This document shows, one piece after another, positions 28,764 through 37,842 of a DNA stretch of 64,000 nt. The position numbers and the translations under genes were made by a program. This DNA comes from Oleomonas cavernae. GTDB lineage: Bacteria > Pseudomonadota > Alphaproteobacteria > Zavarziniales > Zavarziniaceae. Under the pieces are notes generated by a model. The model was not told the origin of the DNA and did not search any database. It worked only from the letters and a program-made list of their open reading frames with translations. Position 1 is the stretch's first letter; every line of letters starts with the position of its first letter. The DNA lies in contig NZ_QYUK01000011.1 in the NCBI RefSeq assembly GCF_003590945.1, forward strand, positions 2,632,001 to 2,696,000, read 5' to 3'.

Positions 28764-28969
28764 GCTGCGTCGCCGCTGACCTGTTCGTCAGACGGAAACA
28801 TCCTCTCTCGCCCCATGGCCGCCGGCGCGACCGTATCCAGCGCATGCCGGATGCAGGTCGACCGTCGATAGCCCTTCGGCTATCCGGCGATTGTCCTGTT
28901 CAATCCACATGCGTGACACGGGTCTTGCTCCGAAAACGGCCAGGCCGGCAGGGTGCCGCTGGCGAGAGG
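28730..28969 (-). ncRNA. Unassigned structured ncRNA with own promoter and terminator
   Basis: A ~240-base minus-strand transcript is bounded by a good promoter (28976-29003) and an intrinsic terminator (28730-28763), with no credible coding frame. A closing helix CCTCTCGCC (28961-28969) / GGCGAGAGAGG (28802-28812) brackets ~168 bases. Inside, CTGCCGGCCTGGCCG pairs with CGGTCGCGCCGGCGG with a single mismatch, and there are apical hairpins GATAGCC-GAAG-GGCTATC and GATTG/CAATC. Length and closing helix would fit a 6S-type RNA, but no conserved 6S bubble was recognised and the neighbours are not typical. The family is unassigned. Confidence 0.55.
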
Positions 28970-28975
28970 AACGGA

Positions 28976-29003
28976 CTTATACGCCCGTCTTGCGGGAAGT
29001 AAA
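28976..29003 (-). promoter_or_regulatory. Predicted sigma-70 promoter of the ncRNA
   Basis: On the minus strand -35 TTTACT (28998-29003) and -10 TATAAG (28976-28981) are spaced by 16 bases. The predicted start near 28969 falls exactly at the 5' strand of the RNA's closing helix. Confidence 0.55.
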
Positions 29004-29131
29004 GACCCTATTTCCTGCTGTTGAAATATTTTCCCGACATGGCGGCAAGCCTGCCGCAGGCCGGTAATTTACTGGTGTTTATGGATGCGATCGCGGTGGA
29101 CGGTAACAATCCATGGCGCAACAGTGGCGCC

Positions 29132-29736
29132 ATGAAGCGGGGATCGCGCAAGGCTTGGGGGGCTGGCGTGATGGCGGTTGCCGTCGCGAGCAGCATCCTT
29201 TGCGCCAACGGCTTTGGTGCCGTCGCGGCGGTCGCCCAGGACGACGTGTCGGCACCCTGTCGGCGCCTGATCCGCGACAAGTGGGAGCCCTCGCGCGGCA
29301 ACGACCTGGAAGGCTGCCTCGACCGGCTGGCCGGTTCGCCCGCCACCTATGACGTGAACGGCTACAAGCTCGCCCTGTGGGGCACGGTCCTGCTGGCGAC
29401 CGACGGCATCGCCCTCTACCAGTCCGAGGATGGCGGCACCTCGTGGGAGGTGGCGCGCCAGCCGGCGGATGTCACCCGCGAGGCCCTGCTGCTGGCCCCG
29501 GCCGACCCGCCGCCCCTACCGCCCGAGACCCCCCCCCGCCCGAGACGGCAACCGGCGACGTGAGTGACGGCGCCCAGGCGGCACGCTACAAGATGTGGCT
29601 GGCGCTGGCCCGGCGTTGCGACCCTTCCCTGCCCGACGAGGGCACGGCCTTGCGTGATCTGCAATTCAAGGCTTCGGAATGCGAACGCCGCCTGCGCCAG
29701 CCTGGCGGTACTGTACCGCCAGCACCCACCCGCTGA
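29132..29736 (+). CDS. Secreted hypothetical protein (frameshifted in a 9-C run)
   Basis: Signal peptide MKRGSRKAWGAGVMAVAVAS, then SAPCRRLIRDKWEPSRGNDL, EGCLDRLAGSPATYDVNGYK and a Pro-rich linker. The frame breaks in the C run 29529-29537; with one more C it continues PPPPETATGDVSDGAQAARY and MWLALARRCDPSLPDEGTAL to CERRLRQPGGTVPPAPTR (201 residues). The two halves each carry Cys pairs. No family is recognised. Divergent from the ncRNA, with nudC 31 bases downstream. Confidence 0.6.
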
Positions 29737-29767
29737 GCGTCCAGGCTGTGCCTTGAGGATTTCCACC

Positions 29768-30706
29768 ATGACCGAACCGAGCGCCGCGACCACCTTCGCC
29801 GGCAACCCGCTCGACCGCGCCTCGGAAAAGCGCAAGGACGCGGCCTGGATCGCCGATCGCCTGGCCGACGCGCAAGCCCAGATCCTGCCCTTGTGGAAGA
29901 CCCGCCCCTTCATCATCGAGCAGGGCGGCACCTCGACCCTGGGCCTGCTGCGCAACGGCCTGATCGACAATCTGGTGGCACGCGCGCCGGCGCCGGTCTT
30001 TCTGGGCCTCGACAATGGCGCCCCCGTCTTCGCCGTCGACCTGTCGAACGGCCCGGACCCGGCCCGGGGCGGCGTGCTGGACGGCATCGGCCGCTTCAAC
30101 GAATTGCGCGGCGCCTCGATGATCCTCGACCCCAAGGATGCGGCGATCGCGGCCCAGGCCAAGTCGATCGTCGACTGGCATGCCCGCCACCGTTTCTGCG
30201 CCCAGTGCGGCACGCCTACCGAGGTGCAGGCCGGCGGCTGGTCGCGCCGCTGCCCCAACCCCGATTGCAAGGCCGAGCATTTCCCGCGCACCGACCCGGT
30301 GGTGATCATGCTGGCCGCGGCGGGCGACCGCTGCCTGCTGGGCCGCCAGCCGCAATTCCCGCCCGGCTTCTTCTCGGCCCTGGCCGGCTTCGTCGAACCC
30401 GGCGAGACGATCGAGGAAGCGGTGCGCCGCGAGATCAAGGAAGAAGCCGGCATCAGCATCGGCCGCGTCGCCTATCACGCGACCCAGCCGTGGCCCTTCC
30501 CCTCGTCCCTGATGATCGGCTGCTTTGCCGAGGCAACGTCGACGGACATCACCATCGACGAGGAAGAACTGGAAGAAGCCCGCTGGGTCGACCGTGCCAC
30601 CTGCGCCGACGCCCTGGCGGGACGCAACAGCGATCTCTTCATGCCCCCGGCCATCGCCATCGCCCATCACCTGGTGAAGGCGTGGGTCGAGGGGGCGTTC
30701 GACTAG
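29768..30706 (+). CDS. nudC: NAD(H) pyrophosphatase NudC
   Basis: 312 residues. Zinc ribbon with four Cys (RFCAQCG ... RRCPNPDCKAEHFPR) followed by the Nudix box GFVEPGETIEEAVRREIKEE AGI. Hydrolyses NADH to NMNH and AMP and can remove NAD caps from RNA. The N-terminal domain (~1-130) is the usual NudC-like part. The ATG at 29768 starts MTEPSAATTFAGNPLDRASE. The stop overlaps pheA's stop on the other strand. Confidence 0.93.
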   Translation: MTEPSAATTFAGNPLDRASEKRKDAAWIADRLADAQAQILPLWKTRPFIIEQGGTSTLGLLRNGLIDNLVARAPAPVFLGLDNGAPVFAVDLSNGPDPARGGVLDGIGRFNELRGASMILDPKDAAIAAQAKSIVDWHARHRFCAQCGTPTEVQAGGWSRRCPNPDCKAEHFPRTDPVVIMLAAAGDRCLLGRQPQFPPGFFSALAGFVEPGETIEEAVRREIKEEAGISIGRVAYHATQPWPFPSSLMIGCFAEATSTDITIDEEELEEARWVDRATCADALAGRNSDLFMPPAIAIAHHLVKAWVEGAFD

Positions 30707-31581
30707 GCCGGGACTCTGCTGCTGGCCTCCCGGCGGAACGGGTGGGCCGGGTAGCAGCCGAGGATCTTCACGTCGGTCGAGAAGAAGGCCAGTTCCTCCA
30801 GGGCAAGCTGGACGGCCCGGTCCTCCGGGTGGCCTTCGATGTCGGCGTAGAACTGGGTCGCGGTGAAACTGCCGCTGATCTGGTAGGACTCGAGCTTGGT
30901 CATGTTGATGCCGTTGGTGGCAAAGCCGCCCATCGCCTTGTAGAGGGCGGCCGGCACGTTGCGCACCCGGAACACGAAGGTGGTGATGGCCGGCACGTCG
31001 GCCAGGGCATCGACCCGCTCGCGCGACAGCACGATGAAGCGGGTGGTGTTGTGGGCCGCATCCTCGATATTCGCGGCCAGGGTGTCGAGGCCGTAGATCT
31101 CGGCCGCGATCGACGAGGCGATGGCGCCGATGGTGGGATCGTTCCACAGGGCGACGTCGCGCGCCGCCCCCGCCGTATCGTCGTGCACCACCGGCGTGAG
31201 CTGGTTGCTCAGCAGCAGCGAGCGGCACTGCGCCAGCGCCATCTGATGGCTATGCACCGTCTTCAGGCCGGCCAGGGTCGCCCCCTTGGGCGCCAGCAAC
31301 TGGTGGCGCACGCGCAGGAAATGCTCGCCGACGATATAGAGGTTGGCGTTGGGCAGCAGTTGGTGGATGTCGGCCACCCGCCCGGCCAGGGTGTTCTCGA
31401 TCGGAATCACGCCGACCAGCGCCCGCCCCTCCGAGATCGCCGCCAGGGCCTCGTCGAAGGTCGGGCAGGCCAGCGGCGTCGCCTGCGGGAACAGCTCGGT
31501 CAGGGCAAGATGCGAGAAGGCGCCGGGAGCCCCCTGGTAGGCGACGGTGGCGTTGCCGACACGGGCGGGATCATAGGTCAT
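30703..31581 (-). CDS. pheA: Prephenate dehydratase
   Basis: 292 residues. Converts prephenate to phenylpyruvate for phenylalanine. VAYQGAPGAFSHLA at the start, GVIPIENTLAGRVADIHQLL, and the catalytic TRF motif (NTTRFIVLS). A C-terminal ACT domain follows for phenylalanine feedback (ALYKAMGGFATNGINMTKLE S); the usual ESRP reads ESYQ here, which may affect feedback strength. No chorismate mutase domain. Start MTYDPARVGNATV at 31581. Confidence 0.95.
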   Translation of the reverse strand: MTYDPARVGNATVAYQGAPGAFSHLALTELFPQATPLACPTFDEALAAISEGRALVGVIPIENTLAGRVADIHQLLPNANLYIVGEHFLRVRHQLLAPKGATLAGLKTVHSHQMALAQCRSLLLSNQLTPVVHDDTAGAARDVALWNDPTIGAIASSIAAEIYGLDTLAANIEDAAHNTTRFIVLSRERVDALADVPAITTFVFRVRNVPAALYKAMGGFATNGINMTKLESYQISGSFTATQFYADIEGHPEDRAVQLALEELAFFSTDVKILGCYPAHPFRREASSRVPA

Positions 31582-31907
31582 GACAGGCGGCCTTCGGAGG
31601 TGGACCAGGGGCGCAGCCCGACGAATCGGGCCGGCGCCGCGACGATAGACGCAAGACGACGCCGCCGACCAGTGCGGCCGGCCGTACGGGCCTGATGCAA
31701 CGCGGGCATGACCTCGCCTGGACGGGCGCCGGGAAGCGCTGCGGCAACGTGACACGGCGATTGCGCACCGGCTTGGCGCCAGTTTCCGGGGCGCCAGTTT
31801 CCGCGGCGATCGCACAACCTTATACGGGTTGCGCCCTTTGCTTGGAAACGGCTAATCTCCGCGCGCCTGCCGGGGTTCGTACATCCTGGTCAGAGGGGAC
31901 GAGGGCA
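31582..31907. other. pheA-cycM divergent intergenic region
   Basis: 326 bases without a credible gene, holding the divergent promoters of pheA and cycM. A 14-base tandem repeat GGCGCCAGTTTCCG occurs at 31775-31788 and 31790-31803. A short inverted repeat CAACC-TTATACG-GGTTG lies at 31817-31833; its centre could include a -10 element for cycM. Nothing else stands out. Confidence 0.4.
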
Positions 31908-32459
31908 ATGGATTCCTTCGAGTTTAATAAGATCGCCGGTGCGGTGCTGGGCAGTGTCCTGGTGCTTCTGGTCATCGGCAACGTCGGCGACGCCCTGGTG
32001 TCGCCGCATCATCTCGACAAGCCGGCCTATGTGGTCGAGGGCGTCGAGGAAGCGGCGACGACCGCGCAAGCCGGGCCTGCCGAGGCAGCGCCGCAGGATC
32101 CGCCGGTCGCGACCCTCCTGGCCTCGGCTTCGGCCGAGAACGGCCAGAAGCAGTTCGCCAAGTGCGCCTCGTGCCACACGGTCGACAAGGGCGGTGCCGC
32201 CAAGGTCGGCCCGAACCTCTACGGGATCGTCGGCAACAAGCATGGCCACATGGAAGGCTTCGCCTATTCCGAGGCCATGAAGGCCAAGCCCGGCAGCTGG
32301 GACTACGAGGCGCTCTATACCTTCCTGCGCTCGCCCAAGGATTACGTCCCGGGCACCAAGATGGGCTTTGCCGGCTTGAAGAAGCCGCAGGACCGCGCCG
32401 ACCTGCTCGCCTACCTGCGCACCCTGGCCGATTCGCCCGTGCCGCTGCCGACGCCATAG
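31908..32459 (+). CDS. cycM: Membrane-anchored cytochrome c (CycM/c552 type)
   Basis: 183 residues. An uncleaved N-terminal anchor (IAGAVLGSVLVLLVIGNVGD), an Ala/Pro/Glu linker, then one class I heme c domain with CASCH (residues ~86-90) and the axial Met in PGTKMGFAGL. It passes electrons from the bc1 complex to an aa3 oxidase in rhizobia and relatives. Eighteen bases ahead of a YejA-like gene, though a functional link is unlikely. Confidence 0.92.
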   Translation: MDSFEFNKIAGAVLGSVLVLLVIGNVGDALVSPHHLDKPAYVVEGVEEAATTAQAGPAEAAPQDPPVATLLASASAENGQKQFAKCASCHTVDKGGAAKVGPNLYGIVGNKHGHMEGFAYSEAMKAKPGSWDYEALYTFLRSPKDYVPGTKMGFAGLKKPQDRADLLAYLRTLADSPVPLPTP

Positions 32460-32477
32460 ACTGATGAGGCGGCGGGC

Positions 32478-34313
32478 ATGACGGCATCCGGACTTTCCCG
32501 CCGCAGCCTGCTCGCCGCCCTCGCCGCCACGCCATTGCTTGGCCCGCTGCTCACGCGCCGGGCCTTTGCCCAGGCGCCGGTCCACGGCCTCGCCATGCAC
32601 GGCGACCTCAAATACCCCGCCGGCTTCACCCAGTTCGACTATGTCAACGTCGACGCCCCCAAGGGCGGGGAATTGCGGCTGGGCGTGCTGGGCAGCTTCG
32701 ATTCGCTCAACCCGTTCATCGTCCTGGGCGATCCCGCCGCGGGTGCGGGCGCCATCTACGATACCCTGACCGTTCAGGCCCAGGACGAACCTTTCTCGGA
32801 ATATGGCCTGCTGGCGGAATCGATCAGCGTCGGACCCAACAGCGCCTTTGTCGAATACACCCTGCGGCCCCAGGCCAGGTTCCACGACGGCACGCCGGTC
32901 ACCGCGGCGGACCTGATCTTCAGCCTGGAAGCCCTGAAGACCAAGGGCCACCCCTTCTATCGCAGCTACTACGCCAATGTCGCCAAGGCGGAAGCCGTGG
33001 GCGAGCATGGCCTGCGCTTCATCTTCGATCAGCCGGGCAACCGTGAACTGCCGCTGATCATGGGGCAACTGGTCGCCCTGCCCCGCCGCTATTGGGAAGG
33101 CCGCGACTTTGCCATTCCCAGCCTCGATGTCCCCCTGGGATCGGGGCCCTATCGCATCGGGCGGGTCGACGCCGGGCGCGCCCTCGTGCTGGAACGGGTG
33201 GCCGACTACTGGGGCCGCGACCTGCCCGTCAGCCGCGGCCTGAACAATTTCGACCGCTTGCGCTACGACTACTTCCGCGACGAAACGGCGAACATGGAAG
33301 CGTTCAAGAGCGGCGCGCTCGATGCCCGCGTCGAGCGCGTGGCGCGGCTGTGGGCGACCGCCTACACTTTCCCGGCGGTGACGGCGGGCAAGGTCAAGAA
33401 GCTGGAACTGCCCGACAACAACCCCGCGGGCATGCAGGCGTTCGTCTTGAACATCCGCAAGCCCAAGTTCCAGAATGCCAAGCTGCGCCAGGCCCTGGGC
33501 TTCGCCTTCGATTTCGAATGGACCAACAAGGCGCTGTTCTATGGCGCCTATACCCGCACCACCAGCTACTTTGCCAATTCCGAAATGGCCGCCACCGGCC
33601 TGCCTCAAGGCGCCGAACTGGCGCTACTGGAACCGTTCCGCGACAAGCTGCCGCCGGAATTGTTCACCAGCGAATTCACGGTGCCGGTCAGCGACGCCTC
33701 GGGCCAGGACCGCGCCCTGCTGCGCCGGGCCAAGCAACTGCTGACCGAGGCGGGTTACACCGTGAAGGGCGGCAAGCTGGTCGATGGCGGCGGCCAGCCG
33801 CTGACCATCGAATTCCTGCTCGACGATTCGACCTTCGAGCGGGTCGTCGAGCCCTATATCAAGAACCTGACACAACTCGGCATCGCGGCGAACATTCGCA
33901 GTGTCGATCCGCCGCAATATATCCAGCGGACCAACAAGTTCGACTTCGACGTCATCGTGAACGTGTTTGGGCAATCCCTGTCGCCCGGCAACGAGCAGCG
34001 GGAATTCTGGGGCAGCGCGGTCGCCGATCTCGACGGCAGCCGTAACCTGATCGGGATCAAGGATCCGGTCGTCGACGTGCTGATCGACAAGATCATCTTC
34101 GCCACCGACCGCGAGGGCCTGGTCACCGCCTGCCGTGCCCTGGACCGCGTGTTGTCCTGGGGTTACTACGTCGTGCCGCACTGGTATTCGGCCATCGACC
34201 GCATCGCCGTCTGGGACCGTTTCGGCCGCCCCGACACGCAGCCGCGCTACGCCACCGGCTTCCCCGATACCTGGTGGTTCGATCCGGCCAAGAACGCCGC
34301 CCTCAGGGGTTGA
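32478..34313 (+). CDS. ABC transporter substrate-binding protein, YejA-like (lone copy)
   Basis: 611 residues. A twin-arginine signal (SRRSLLAALAATPLLGPLLT) then the family-5 oligopeptide-binding fold: FTQFDYVNVDAPKGGELRLG, SFDSLNPFIVLG, ADLIFSLEALKTKGHP, FDFEWTNKALFYGAYTRTTS, and the end DTWWFDPAKNAAL. The neighbour at 35995 is a paralogue with the same layout. This copy has no permease genes of its own and may feed the YejBEF complex with another peptide set. Its end overlaps the convergent SGNH-TPR gene by 11 bases. Confidence 0.9.
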   Translation: MTASGLSRRSLLAALAATPLLGPLLTRRAFAQAPVHGLAMHGDLKYPAGFTQFDYVNVDAPKGGELRLGVLGSFDSLNPFIVLGDPAAGAGAIYDTLTVQAQDEPFSEYGLLAESISVGPNSAFVEYTLRPQARFHDGTPVTAADLIFSLEALKTKGHPFYRSYYANVAKAEAVGEHGLRFIFDQPGNRELPLIMGQLVALPRRYWEGRDFAIPSLDVPLGSGPYRIGRVDAGRALVLERVADYWGRDLPVSRGLNNFDRLRYDYFRDETANMEAFKSGALDARVERVARLWATAYTFPAVTAGKVKKLELPDNNPAGMQAFVLNIRKPKFQNAKLRQALGFAFDFEWTNKALFYGAYTRTTSYFANSEMAATGLPQGAELALLEPFRDKLPPELFTSEFTVPVSDASGQDRALLRRAKQLLTEAGYTVKGGKLVDGGGQPLTIEFLLDDSTFERVVEPYIKNLTQLGIAANIRSVDPPQYIQRTNKFDFDVIVNVFGQSLSPGNEQREFWGSAVADLDGSRNLIGIKDPVVDVLIDKIIFATDREGLVTACRALDRVLSWGYYVVPHWYSAIDRIAVWDRFGRPDTQPRYATGFPDTWWFDPAKNAALRG

Positions 34314-35892
34314 GCCGCGCCACCGCCTGGCGCGCCGCGGCCAGGAACGGTTCGACGCTGGCCGCCTGCGCCGGCGCCAGGGTCGTATAGCGTTCCAGGT
34401 TGGCCACCGACTCACGCCAACGCGCCAGCTTGAAGCTGATGGTCGCGGCCAGGTGCCAGTAGCCGGGATTGGTTTCATCCAGCGAGAGCGCCTGCAATAC
34501 CGCGTCATAGGCCGCCTGATGTTCCCCGCGCGTGTGCAGGATCGCGGCGAGTTCATTGTGCAGGAAGGCCTCGTCGGGCGCAGCCGCAAGCCCGGCCCGG
34601 ACCTGTTCTTGCGCCTCGTCCAGGCGCCCCTGCTGCTGGAGCACGCGCGCCGCCAACAGCCGGGGCCGCGGGGCCGCCGGCTTGAGCGTGATCGCCGCCC
34701 GGTAATGCTCCAGGGCCTCGTCGCCGCGACCCTCGGCCCGTAGCAGGTCGCCCAGCATCTCGTGGATGGCGGCCGTGGCCGGATCCTGGGCCAGGGCATC
34801 GCGGCAGGCGGCAGCGGCCTCCCCCGCAAGGCCGGCCGCGTTCAGGGCCGCCGCGCGGAAATAGTGGTGGCTGGCGGCCGGCCATTGCGCGCAGACATCT
34901 GCCGCCGCGGCAGCCGCCTCGGCGTATTTCTTCTCCCCGATCAGCTTGCGCACACCGCGGGCAGCGGCGGCTTCAGCCGGATCGGCGCTGTGCAGATCAT
35001 CGATGATGATGTGCGCGTCGACCGTCTCGTCGTCCGTCCCCGAGGGGACGAGCATGAACTCCGCCCGCTCGAGCAGCACGATATCGGGTGCCTCTCGCTC
35101 GATTACATCGAACAGCATGCGGTTGCCGACGAACATCACCACCAGGCGCCTGAACGAGCGGCGCAGATAAGGCACCATGCCGACGCCAAAGGAATCGATG
35201 CAAATCAGCGCTGACGGCAGGCTGGGATCGCCGCCGTCATAGACAGCCATGTAAAGCCCGTATTCCAGTTGTATCCGCAACTGCTGCGCCGCCGGCTGGC
35301 CGGCTTCGATGCGGGCGACCGGCTGTGCCGCGCGGGGTGGCGGCTCGAGTTGCACCCCCAGCATGCCGATCATCTGCCGCGACGCCCAGTCGATCTCGGC
35401 GGGCATGATCACCCTGGCCTTCGGCAGGTAGCGCACCACCATGTCCATCAAGGCGCGGTAACCGATGTAGGCCCCCCACTGCGTCCAGTGGAAATCATGC
35501 GGCGGATAGGTGGGACGGCGATCCCGCGCATGGCGCAGGGTGGCGATCGGGTAGGCGATATAAGCCAGTTCCCGGCCCGAGAATTCGCGCGCCAGGCGCC
35601 GGTAGGGCGACTGCTGCGGATCGAAGGCGACGCCCTCGGGCAATTGCTCGGGATAGACGAAGGCCACCTCGGGCGCCACCACGGTGAGCAGCGGCGGCAG
35701 CCCCATGGCCGCCAGCTTGGCCTGGCGCCGGCGATGGGCGACGGCCCAGCGCCGCAAAGCCGCCTGGGACAGGGTGGCCGGGTCCCGGTACCAGGCAAAG
35801 TGATCCTGCCTGCCGTCCGGCAGCCCGGTCAGAAACAACCAGCCGTCGCGCCCCTCGATCATCGGGAAACGCAAGTCAGTCCCGGCCACCAT
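34303..35892 (-). CDS. AlgX/AlgJ-like SGNH domain protein with TPR repeats
   Basis: 529 residues from ATG 35892 (MVAGTDLRFPMIEGRDGWLF). The N-terminal ~300 residues resemble the SGNH hydrolase domain of alginate O-acetylation proteins: DGWLFLTG at the start, a D-x-HW segment (TYPPHDFHWTQWGAYIGYRA), and ICIDSFGVGMVPYLRRSFRR, which looks like the D-S-F block II. The C-terminal ~200 residues are TPR repeats (AACRDALAQDPATAAIHEML, ALEHYRAAITLKPAAPRPRL). No export signal is obvious. It may transfer or remove acetyl groups on a polysaccharide; the partner genes are not here. Confidence 0.65.
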   Translation of the reverse strand: MVAGTDLRFPMIEGRDGWLFLTGLPDGRQDHFAWYRDPATLSQAALRRWAVAHRRRQAKLAAMGLPPLLTVVAPEVAFVYPEQLPEGVAFDPQQSPYRRLAREFSGRELAYIAYPIATLRHARDRRPTYPPHDFHWTQWGAYIGYRALMDMVVRYLPKARVIMPAEIDWASRQMIGMLGVQLEPPPRAAQPVARIEAGQPAAQQLRIQLEYGLYMAVYDGGDPSLPSALICIDSFGVGMVPYLRRSFRRLVVMFVGNRMLFDVIEREAPDIVLLERAEFMLVPSGTDDETVDAHIIIDDLHSADPAEAAAARGVRKLIGEKKYAEAAAAAADVCAQWPAASHHYFRAAALNAAGLAGEAAAACRDALAQDPATAAIHEMLGDLLRAEGRGDEALEHYRAAITLKPAAPRPRLLAARVLQQQGRLDEAQEQVRAGLAAAPDEAFLHNELAAILHTRGEHQAAYDAVLQALSLDETNPGYWHLAATISFKLARWRESVANLERYTTLAPAQAASVEPFLAAARQAVARLNP

Positions 35893-35994
35893 GCCTCCGC
35901 CCGCTGCCTCAGGGCGGCGAGGATAGCGTGATTGCCGGCCAAACCCAATCGAGGTGGCTTTCACGGCGCGCGCGGCTTGCTATCATCCCGCCCG

Positions 35995-37842
35995 ATGTCG
36001 CGCGCCGCCCTTCGCCTGATCCTGACCGCCTTCGCCCTGATGCTGGGCGTGGCCGCGGCCCATGGCGAGCCCCGCCACGGCTTCTCGCCCTTCGGCGACC
36101 TGGGCTACCCGGCCGATTTCAGCCACTTCGCCTATGTCGACCCCGATGCCCCCAAGGGCGGATTGCTGCGCCTGTCGGCCCTGGGCACCTTCGATTCGCT
36201 CAATCCCTTCATCGTCCGCGGCCTGCCGCCGATCAGCGGCATGGGCCTGCTCTACGGCGGCCTGGACCTGACCTTCGATAGCCTGCTGGTGGCGAGCGCC
36301 GACGAGCCGGACAGCTTCTACGGCCAATTGGCCGAATCGGTCGAGGTGGCGGCGGACCTGTCGAGCGTCACCTTCCGCCTGCGGGCACAGGCCCGCTTCG
36401 CCGACGGTACGCCGGTCACGGCGGCGGATGTCGCTGCCACGGCCCAGGCGCTGCGCACCAAGGGCGACCCGGTGTGGCGCCAGCGCCTGGCCGACATCGG
36501 CGCGATCGAGAGCCCCGACCCGCTGACCGTGACGGTGATTTTCACCGGCGCCACCAGACGCACCCTGCCCATCGCCATCGCCACCATGCCGGTGCTCGCC
36601 GCCGCCTGGCTGAAGGACCGGGACTTCGGCATGCCCAGCCTGGAGGCGCCGCTGGCCTCGGGCCCCTACCGCGTGGCGGTGGTGGAGCCCGGCCGCAGCA
36701 TCACCTTCGAGCGGCGGGCGGATTACTGGGGCCGCGACCTGCCCGTCAACCGCGGGCGCTTCAACTTCGACCGCGTCCGCTTCGATTACTACCGCGACCG
36801 CGACGTGGATTTCGAAGCCTTCAAGGCCGGGGCCTATGATTTCCGCGAGGAGTTCACCTCGCGCCTGTGGGCCACCGGCTATGCCGGCCCCGCCGTCGAC
36901 AAGGGCCTGATCCGGCGGGCCAGCGTCGCCGACGAACGCCCCACCGGCATCCAGGCCTTCTTCCTGAACCTGCGGCGGCCCAAGTTCCAGGACATGCGCG
37001 TGCGCCAGGCGATCGGCTCGGCCTTCGATTTCGAATGGTCGAACCGGGCCCTGTTCTTCGGCGCCTACAAGCGCATGGCCTCGATCTTCGAGAATGCCCC
37101 GCTGGCCGCCCACGGCCGCCCCACGGCGGCCGAGCTTTCGCTGCTCGAAATGTACCGCGGCAAGGTACCCGACAGCGTCTATGGCGAACCCTACTTCCCG
37201 CCGCTGTCGGATGGCTCGGGCGAATTGCGCGACCGCCTGAAGGCGGCGCGCGACCTGCTGGCCCAGGCCGGCTGGCGCATCGCCGACGGCCGGCTGGTGA
37301 ACGAGAAGGGCGAGACCTTCGAGATCGAGTTCCTGCTCGACGAGCCGTCGTTCGAGCGCATCGTCCGGCCCTTCATGGCCAATCTCGACCGCCTGGGCTT
37401 CATCACCAAATACCGCGAGATGGAGACGACCGGTTACACCGTGCGCCGGCAGAACTACGACTACGACGTGGTGACCCAGCGTTACGGCCTCGATCCCACC
37501 CCGACGGTCGAACTGCGCGACCTGTGGGGTTCGGGCGCGGCCGACAGCCCGGGCAGCCAGAACCTCGCCGGCATCAAGGATCCCGTGGTCGACGCCCTGA
37601 TCGAACGGGTGATCGCGGCCGATACCCGGCCGGACTATGAAACCGCGGCCCGGGCGCTGGACCGGGTGGTGATGTGGAACGAGTACATCATCCCGCAATG
37701 GTACAAGAGCGAGCGCAACATCGCCTGGTGGGACCGCTTCGGGCGCCCGCCCCTGCCGCCGCGCTACGACCTGGGCGTGCTCGACACCTGGTGGTACGAC
37801 GCCGCGCGGGCTGCGGCGACCGATGCCGGAAAGGCGCCATAG
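35995..37842 (+). CDS. yejA: ABC transporter substrate-binding protein YejA
   Basis: 615 residues. A Sec signal peptide (MSRAALRLILTAFALMLGVA) then the family-5 solute-binding fold: FAYVDPDAPKGGLLRLSALG, TFDSLNPFIVRGLPP, FDFEWSNRALFFGAYKRMAS, ending DTWWYDAARAAATDAGKAP. Binds peptides in the periplasm. The stop is adjacent to the yejB start, so it belongs to the yejABEF unit. Many short motifs are shared with the product of the gene at 32478. Confidence 0.92.
   Translation: MSRAALRLILTAFALMLGVAAAHGEPRHGFSPFGDLGYPADFSHFAYVDPDAPKGGLLRLSALGTFDSLNPFIVRGLPPISGMGLLYGGLDLTFDSLLVASADEPDSFYGQLAESVEVAADLSSVTFRLRAQARFADGTPVTAADVAATAQALRTKGDPVWRQRLADIGAIESPDPLTVTVIFTGATRRTLPIAIATMPVLAAAWLKDRDFGMPSLEAPLASGPYRVAVVEPGRSITFERRADYWGRDLPVNRGRFNFDRVRFDYYRDRDVDFEAFKAGAYDFREEFTSRLWATGYAGPAVDKGLIRRASVADERPTGIQAFFLNLRRPKFQDMRVRQAIGSAFDFEWSNRALFFGAYKRMASIFENAPLAAHGRPTAAELSLLEMYRGKVPDSVYGEPYFPPLSDGSGELRDRLKAARDLLAQAGWRIADGRLVNEKGETFEIEFLLDEPSFERIVRPFMANLDRLGFITKYREMETTGYTVRRQNYDYDVVTQRYGLDPTPTVELRDLWGSGAADSPGSQNLAGIKDPVVDALIERVIAADTRPDYETAARALDRVVMWNEYIIPQWYKSERNIAWWDRFGRPPLPPRYDLGVLDTWWYDAARAAATDAGKAP

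Noticed and set aside
26898-28845. Long open frames on the minus strand across the Y RNA array and upstream of rsr
   Set aside because: They follow the repeat units, have no ribosome site at their starts, and overlap rsr in another frame; high GC leaves many frames open by chance.
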